DNA of 55,909 bases from Acidobacteriota bacterium (GTDB taxonomy: Bacteria; Acidobacteriota; JAAYUB01), in contig JAKQOW010000028.1 of NCBI GenBank assembly GCA_029565065.1, forward strand, positions 1-55,909, in the 5' to 3' direction. The notes under the pieces are model-generated. The model was not told the DNA's origin, did no database searches, and saw only the letters and a list, made by a program, of their open reading frames with translations. Of this stretch, positions 52,249 to 55,909 are shown one piece after another. A program made the position numbers and the translations under genes. Within the stretch, counting starts at the first letter, position 1; each line of letters starts with the position of its first letter.

Positions 52249-52976
52249 GCGTCGTCTCCCGCCGCAGGCCGCGGGGCGCCGGTGAACAGGTTGTACTTCA
52301 GGATGCACCAGAGGGCCCGGACCCCGTCCTTCCAGCCGATCTTTTTTCCCTCTTCGTATGTCCGGCCGTAGTAGGAAATGCCCACCTCGTAGATGCGGCA
52401 GCGCAGGCGGGCCAGCTTGGCGGTGATCTCGATCTCGAAGCCGAAGCGGTCCTCCCGCAGCTCGAAGCGGTGGAGCAGTTCCCGACGGAATACTTTGTAG
52501 CAGGTTTCCACGTCGGTCAGGTTCAGGTTGGTCAGCATGTTGGACCAGAGGGTGATGAAGCGGTTGCCCAGCATGTGCCAGAAATAGACCACCCGGTGGG
52601 CGGATCCGCCCATGAACCGCGAACCGTAGACGACATCGGCCTTGCCGTCGCGGATGGGTTTGAGCAGGATGGCGTACTCTTCGGGATCGTACTCCAGGTC
52701 GGCGTCCTGGACCAGCACCCAGTCGCCGGTGGCGCGGTCGAAGCCGGTGCGCAGGGCCGCGCCCTTGCCGCGGTTCCGCTCGTGGCGGAGGACCACGACG
52801 CCCGGCAGCTCCCGGGCCAGCTCGGCGGCGAGATCGCCCGAGCCGTCCTGCGAGCAGTCGTCCACCAGGATGATTTCCTTCTCGATTCCGGGCAGCGCCA
52901 CCGCGTGGACCCGGCGCAGGATCTCGCCCAGAGTGTGCCGCTCATTGTAGAAAGGGATGACCACCGAGAGCTTCAT
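52245..52976 (-). CDS. GT2 glycosyltransferase (dolichol-phosphate mannosyltransferase-like)
   Basis: The 243-residue protein is a GT-A fold enzyme: [26 protein letters not shown], the metal-binding DAD at 91-93 ([13 protein letters not shown]), and GSRFMGG. This matches the DPM1/undecaprenyl-phosphate glycosyltransferase group, which load a sugar onto a polyprenyl phosphate. No C-terminal membrane helices are present. ATG 52976 has CAGGA 6 nt upstream. It overlaps the BtuF-like gene (ATGA), so the two are co-translated. Confidence 0.9.
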   Translation of the reverse strand: MKLSVVIPFYNERHTLGEILRRVHAVALPGIEKEIILVDDCSQDGSGDLAAELARELPGVVVLRHERNRGKGAALRTGFDRATGDWVLVQDADLEYDPEEYAILLKPIRDGKADVVYGSRFMGGSAHRVVYFWHMLGNRFITLWSNMLTNLNLTDVETCYKVFRRELLHRFELREDRFGFEIEITAKLARLRCRIYEVGISYYGRTYEEGKKIGWKDGVRALWCILKYNLFTGAPRPAAGDDA

Positions 52977-53101
52977 GCAACGTCCTGCCGCCGGAAATGA
53001 AGGCGTATTGTACCATCTTTCGTCAAACCGGACCGCTTTTTGTCGGCCGGCCGCGCGGCGGCGCGGGCGGGAAGACGCCCGCCCAGCCGTCGAAAAGTCG
53101 G

Positions 53102-53130
53102 ATGACAAGCCCCGGGTTTTCATGTAGAGT
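53102..53130 (+). promoter_or_regulatory. Candidate promoter of the EF-G gene
   Basis: ATGACA (53102-53107), 17 nt, TAGAGT (53125-53130): five and four consensus matches. The leader would be about 17 nt to ATG 53153. Confidence 0.5.
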
Positions 53131-53152
53131 GTCCCTTTGTGCAGGTGACACC

Positions 53153-55201
53153 ATGGCCGCGCGCAGCCAGTTACTGAAAACACGCAACATCGGCATCATC
53201 GCCCACATCGACGCCGGCAAGACAACGGTGACGGAGCGGATTCTCTACTACAGCGGCAAGATTCACCGCATCGGCGAAGTCCACGACGGCACCGCCACCA
53301 TGGACTGGATGATCCAGGAGCAGCAACGCGGCATCACCATCACGTCGGCGGTCACCAGCCTGCCGTGGGGCGAGCACCAGATCCAGCTCATCGACACGCC
53401 GGGCCACGTGGATTTCACCATCGAGGTGGAACGCAGCCTGCGGGTGCTGGACGGTGCGGTGGTGGTCTTCTGCGCCGTGGGCGGGGTAGAACCCCAGTCC
53501 GAGACGGTCTGGCATCAGGCGGACAAGTACCACGTGCCGCGGCTGGCCTTCGTCAACAAGTTGGACCGCGCCGGCGCCGACTTCTCCGCCGTGGTGGACC
53601 AGATGCGCGACAAGCTGGCCGCCGTGCCGTTGCCGCTCCAGCTCCCCATCTTCCATGGCGACCGCCTTGAGGGCGTGGTGGACCTGGTCGAGGGCCGCGC
53701 CCTGGTCTGGAAGGACGAGGATCTCGGAGCCGAGGTGGTCGCGGAGCCGGTGCCCGACGCCATGGCGGCGGAGGTCCGGCACCACCGCGAACGCCTGGTG
53801 GAAATCCTGGCGGACCACGACGACGCCATCGCCGAGCGCTTCCTCGAGGGTGCCGCGGTGGGCGCCGGCGAGTTGCGGGCAGCCATCCGCCGCGCCACCC
53901 TGAACCTGCAGCTGGTGCCGGTGTTCTGCGGCGCCGCGCTGCGCAACAAGGGGATTCAGCCGCTGCTCGACGGCGTGTGCGCCTACCTCCCGTCGCCGCT
54001 GGACATGCCACCCATCCGGGGCCACGTGCCGGAGACCGGCGAGCCGGCGGAGCGGCATCCCGACCCGGCGGAGCCCCTCTGCGCCTACGTGTTCAAGGTG
54101 ATGATGGAAGAGGGCCGGCGCATGTGCTTCGTGCGCGTCTACTCCGGCCGGCTGCAGGTGGGGCAGGCCGCGTACAACGCCACCCAGAAGCAGGCGGAGC
54201 GCGTGGCCCGGATCTTCCAACTGCACTCCAACAAGCGGGCGCGGCTCGACGAGGCCGAGGCGGGCCACATCGTGGCCGTGATGGGGTTTAAATTCGCCGG
54301 CACCGGCGACACCCTCTGTGACGAGGCGCACCCCATCCTGCTGGAGCGCATCGACGCGTACGAACCTGTGATTTCCATGGCGGTGGAGCCCCGGCGCAAC
54401 GCCGACCTCGAGAAGCTCCAGGTGATGCTCCGAAAATTCGCCGACGAGGATCCCACCTTCCACGCCCACGATGATCCGGATACGGGTCAGACCATCATCT
54501 CCGGCATGGGCGAGCTGCACCTCGAGATCGTGACGGACCGCCTCCGGACCGAATACGGTCTGGAGGTGAACGTCGGCAAGCCCCAGGTGGTGTACCGCGA
54601 GACCGTCTCGACCGCGGCCGAAGGCGCCGCAGTCTTCGAACACGAGATCGCCGGACGCGACCACTATGCCGCCGTCACCCTGCGGGTGGAACCGCTGGCG
54701 CGGGGCCGCGGCAACCAGTTCTCCAGCCAGGTGTCCCACGACAGCATCCCCGGCTTTGTGTACGAGGCGATTGAGACGGGCGTTCGGGAGGCCGCGTTCG
54801 GCGGGGTGCTCATGGGCTACCCCGTGGCGGATGTGGCCACCACGCTGCTGGCGCTGGAACAGCGCGAGGGCCAGACGTCGGACATCGCCTTCAAGGCCTG
54901 CACCATGAAGGCGTTCGCCCTGGGGGTTCAGGCGGCCGGCCCGGTGCTCATGGAACCCATCATGAACGCCGAGGTGCTGGTGCCGGAGGAATTTCTGGGT
55001 GGCGTGGTGGGCGACCTGAGCGCCCGGCGGGGGAAGGTGCAGAAGATCACCCCGCGCAAGAACCTCGCCGTCGTCGACGCCCAGGTGCCGCTGTCCGGCA
55101 TGTTCGGGTACTCCCGCGCGGTCCGCACCCTGAGCCAGGGGCGGGCCACCTTCAGCATGCAGTTCTCCCACTTCGAGGTGACGGCCGGCCCCGTGGCCTG
55201 A
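53153..55201 (+). CDS. fusA: Elongation factor G, second type (FusA paralogue)
   Basis: The 682-residue GTPase has G1 AHIDAGKTT (17-25), RGITITSA (switch 1), G3 DTPGH (81-85), G4 NKLD (135-138), then domains II to V, including [14 protein letters not shown] and [15 protein letters not shown] translocates the ribosome after peptide bond formation. ATG 53153 follows AGGTGA by 5 nt. It is not near tuf or rpsL/rpsG, so it is probably an extra EF-G (EF-G2-like), which may act in recycling or stress. The symbol is used for the family only. Confidence 0.9.
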   Translation: MAARSQLLKTRNIGIIAHIDAGKTTVTERILYYSGKIHRIGEVHDGTATMDWMIQEQQRGITITSAVTSLPWGEHQIQLIDTPGHVDFTIEVERSLRVLDGAVVVFCAVGGVEPQSETVWHQADKYHVPRLAFVNKLDRAGADFSAVVDQMRDKLAAVPLPLQLPIFHGDRLEGVVDLVEGRALVWKDEDLGAEVVAEPVPDAMAAEVRHHRERLVEILADHDDAIAERFLEGAAVGAGELRAAIRRATLNLQLVPVFCGAALRNKGIQPLLDGVCAYLPSPLDMPPIRGHVPETGEPAERHPDPAEPLCAYVFKVMMEEGRRMCFVRVYSGRLQVGQAAYNATQKQAERVARIFQLHSNKRARLDEAEAGHIVAVMGFKFAGTGDTLCDEAHPILLERIDAYEPVISMAVEPRRNADLEKLQVMLRKFADEDPTFHAHDDPDTGQTIISGMGELHLEIVTDRLRTEYGLEVNVGKPQVVYRETVSTAAEGAAVFEHEIAGRDHYAAVTLRVEPLARGRGNQFSSQVSHDSIPGFVYEAIETGVREAAFGGVLMGYPVADVATTLLALEQREGQTSDIAFKACTMKAFALGVQAAGPVLMEPIMNAEVLVPEEFLGGVVGDLSARRGKVQKITPRKNLAVVDAQVPLSGMFGYSRAVRTLSQGRATFSMQFSHFEVTAGPVA

Positions 55202-55235
55202 GTCCGACCGTTCCGCTCCACTCCCGAGGTCGTAG

Positions 55236-55909
55236 ATGTCTCACGAAGCGATCATGTGGCTGGTGTTTGGTGTGGCCGTGGCCGGCATGCTGGTGCTGGA
55301 CCTGGGCGTGTTCCACCGGCGGGCCCACAAGGTGTCCATCCGCGAGGCGCTCGCCTGGAGCGCGGTCTGGATCGTGCTGGCGCTGCTGTTCGCCCTCGGG
55401 GTGTGGTTCGAGATGGGCAAGGAGCCGGCGCTGGAGTTCCTCACGGGCTACATCATCGAGAAGTCGCTCAGCGTCGACAACCTGTTCGTCTTCCTGGTGA
55501 TCTTCTCCTATTTCGGCGTGGCGCCGCGGTACCAGCACAAGGTGCTGTTCTGGGGCATCCTGTCGGCGCTGGTGTTCCGCGCGGGGTTCATCGCCGCCGG
55601 CGTCACCCTCATCCGCCAGTTCCACTGGGTGATCTATGTGTTCGGCGTGTTCCTCGTCTACAGCGGGGTGAAGCTCTTCTTTCAAAAAGGCCATGAGATT
55701 CACCCGGAGCAGAACCCCATCCTCCGGCTGCTGCGCCGCTTCCGCCGCCTGTTCCCCATCACCAAGCGCTACCTGGGGGGACGCTTCCTGTTCCGGCGCC
55801 GCGGCGCCTGGGTGGGGACGCCGCTCCTGGTGGTGCTGATCATGATCGAGACGAGCGACATCGTCTTCGCCGTGGATTCGATCCCCGCCATCCTGGCCAT
55901 CACCACCGA
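55236..55909 (+). CDS. TerC-family membrane protein, N-terminal part (runs off the window)
   Basis: The frame from ATG 55236 is open to the window end (about 224 residues read). Early hydrophobic helices are followed by the TerC core: FLTGYIIEKSLSVDNLFVF near residue 70 and DIVFAVDSIPAILAIT near the edge, which are the family's two signature Asp-bearing helices. TerC/Alx-type proteins are inner membrane exporters or chaperones for manganese and tellurite resistance. The true length is probably about 320 residues. Confidence 0.9.
   Translation, partial: MSHEAIMWLVFGVAVAGMLVLDLGVFHRRAHKVSIREALAWSAVWIVLALLFALGVWFEMGKEPALEFLTGYIIEKSLSVDNLFVFLVIFSYFGVAPRYQHKVLFWGILSALVFRAGFIAAGVTLIRQFHWVIYVFGVFLVYSGVKLFFQKGHEIHPEQNPILRLLRRFRRLFPITKRYLGGRFLFRRRGAWVGTPLLVVLIMIETSDIVFAVDSIPAILAITT

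Noticed and set aside
53065..53084. Terminator upstream of the EF-G gene
   Set aside because: A 7-bp GC repeat is present but no T-run follows on either strand; chance is likely in GC-rich DNA.
1..55909. Mobile elements, tRNA or rRNA genes
   Set aside because: No transposase, integrase, terminal repeats, tRNA-like clover or rRNA sequence was recognised on either strand; this is by eye and a covariance-model scan could still find a small RNA.

Overview
The window is a high-GC stretch of a diderm (Gram-negative) bacterial chromosome. Support for an outer membrane comes from an lpxD lipid A gene, an OmpA-type protein, a lipoprotein and a periplasmic dihaem peroxidase. The gene mix resembles Acidobacteriota or a neighbouring phylum: an ECF sigma factor overlapping a membrane Ser/Thr kinase gene, a beta-propeller/SpoIIE sensor phosphatase, a paired M16 peptidase locus, and many secreted proteins of unknown role. 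That placement is inference from gene content only. No rRNA, tRNA, CRISPR array, insertion sequence or prophage was seen, so this looks like core or accessory chromosome rather than a mobile island.

Layout. Positions 1-10758 (mostly + strand): the end of an S9 peptidase, a giant secreted ankyrin protein, a DUF169 protein, a winged-helix polyferredoxin, an OmpA protein closed by a strong terminator, an FG-GAP/VCBS repeat protein and a small membrane protein. Positions 10804-14459 (- strand): a kinase and ECF sigma pair sharing GTGA, and a lipoprotein. A dihaem peroxidase (+) follows. Next come two - strand genes: a tandemly duplicated membrane protein and a propeller-Y_Y_Y-SpoIIE sensor. A class II aldolase-like enzyme and a small secreted protein follow.

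Positions 23179-29299 (- strand) hold the most interesting locus. It is a three-gene operon with NuoE-like and NuoF/HydB-like subunits and a 1248-residue third subunit. That subunit fuses a [2Fe-2S] domain, a GltD/NfnB-like flavoprotein, two ferredoxin clusters and a NuoG/formate dehydrogenase-like domain lacking the usual catalytic Cys/Sec. The operon has a near-consensus promoter with palindromes at the predicted start of transcription. I infer a soluble NAD(P)H-linked, possibly bifurcating, electron-transfer complex.

Positions 29632-38647: an internally duplicated zinc-ribbon protein, a DUF4412-like secreted protein, an M16 peptidase pair (one active, one degenerate), murJ divergent from lpxD, and a DUF4388-like/J-domain/TPR fusion. 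Positions 38630-44862: a degenerate Fic-fold protein, a frameshifted peptidoglycan hydrolase, a cupin, and two paralogous secreted proteins flanking a GT-B glycosyltransferase. Positions 45039-55909: mtaB, purE, a second SpoIIE phosphatase, purD, an OPT transporter, a BtuF-like binding protein overlapping a GT2 glycosyltransferase, a second-type EF-G, and the start of a TerC-family membrane protein that runs off the window.

Most genes are well spaced and use ATG starts; GTG and TTG starts also occur (kinase, murJ, FG-GAP gene). Functions below come from motifs read by eye; no database search was run.
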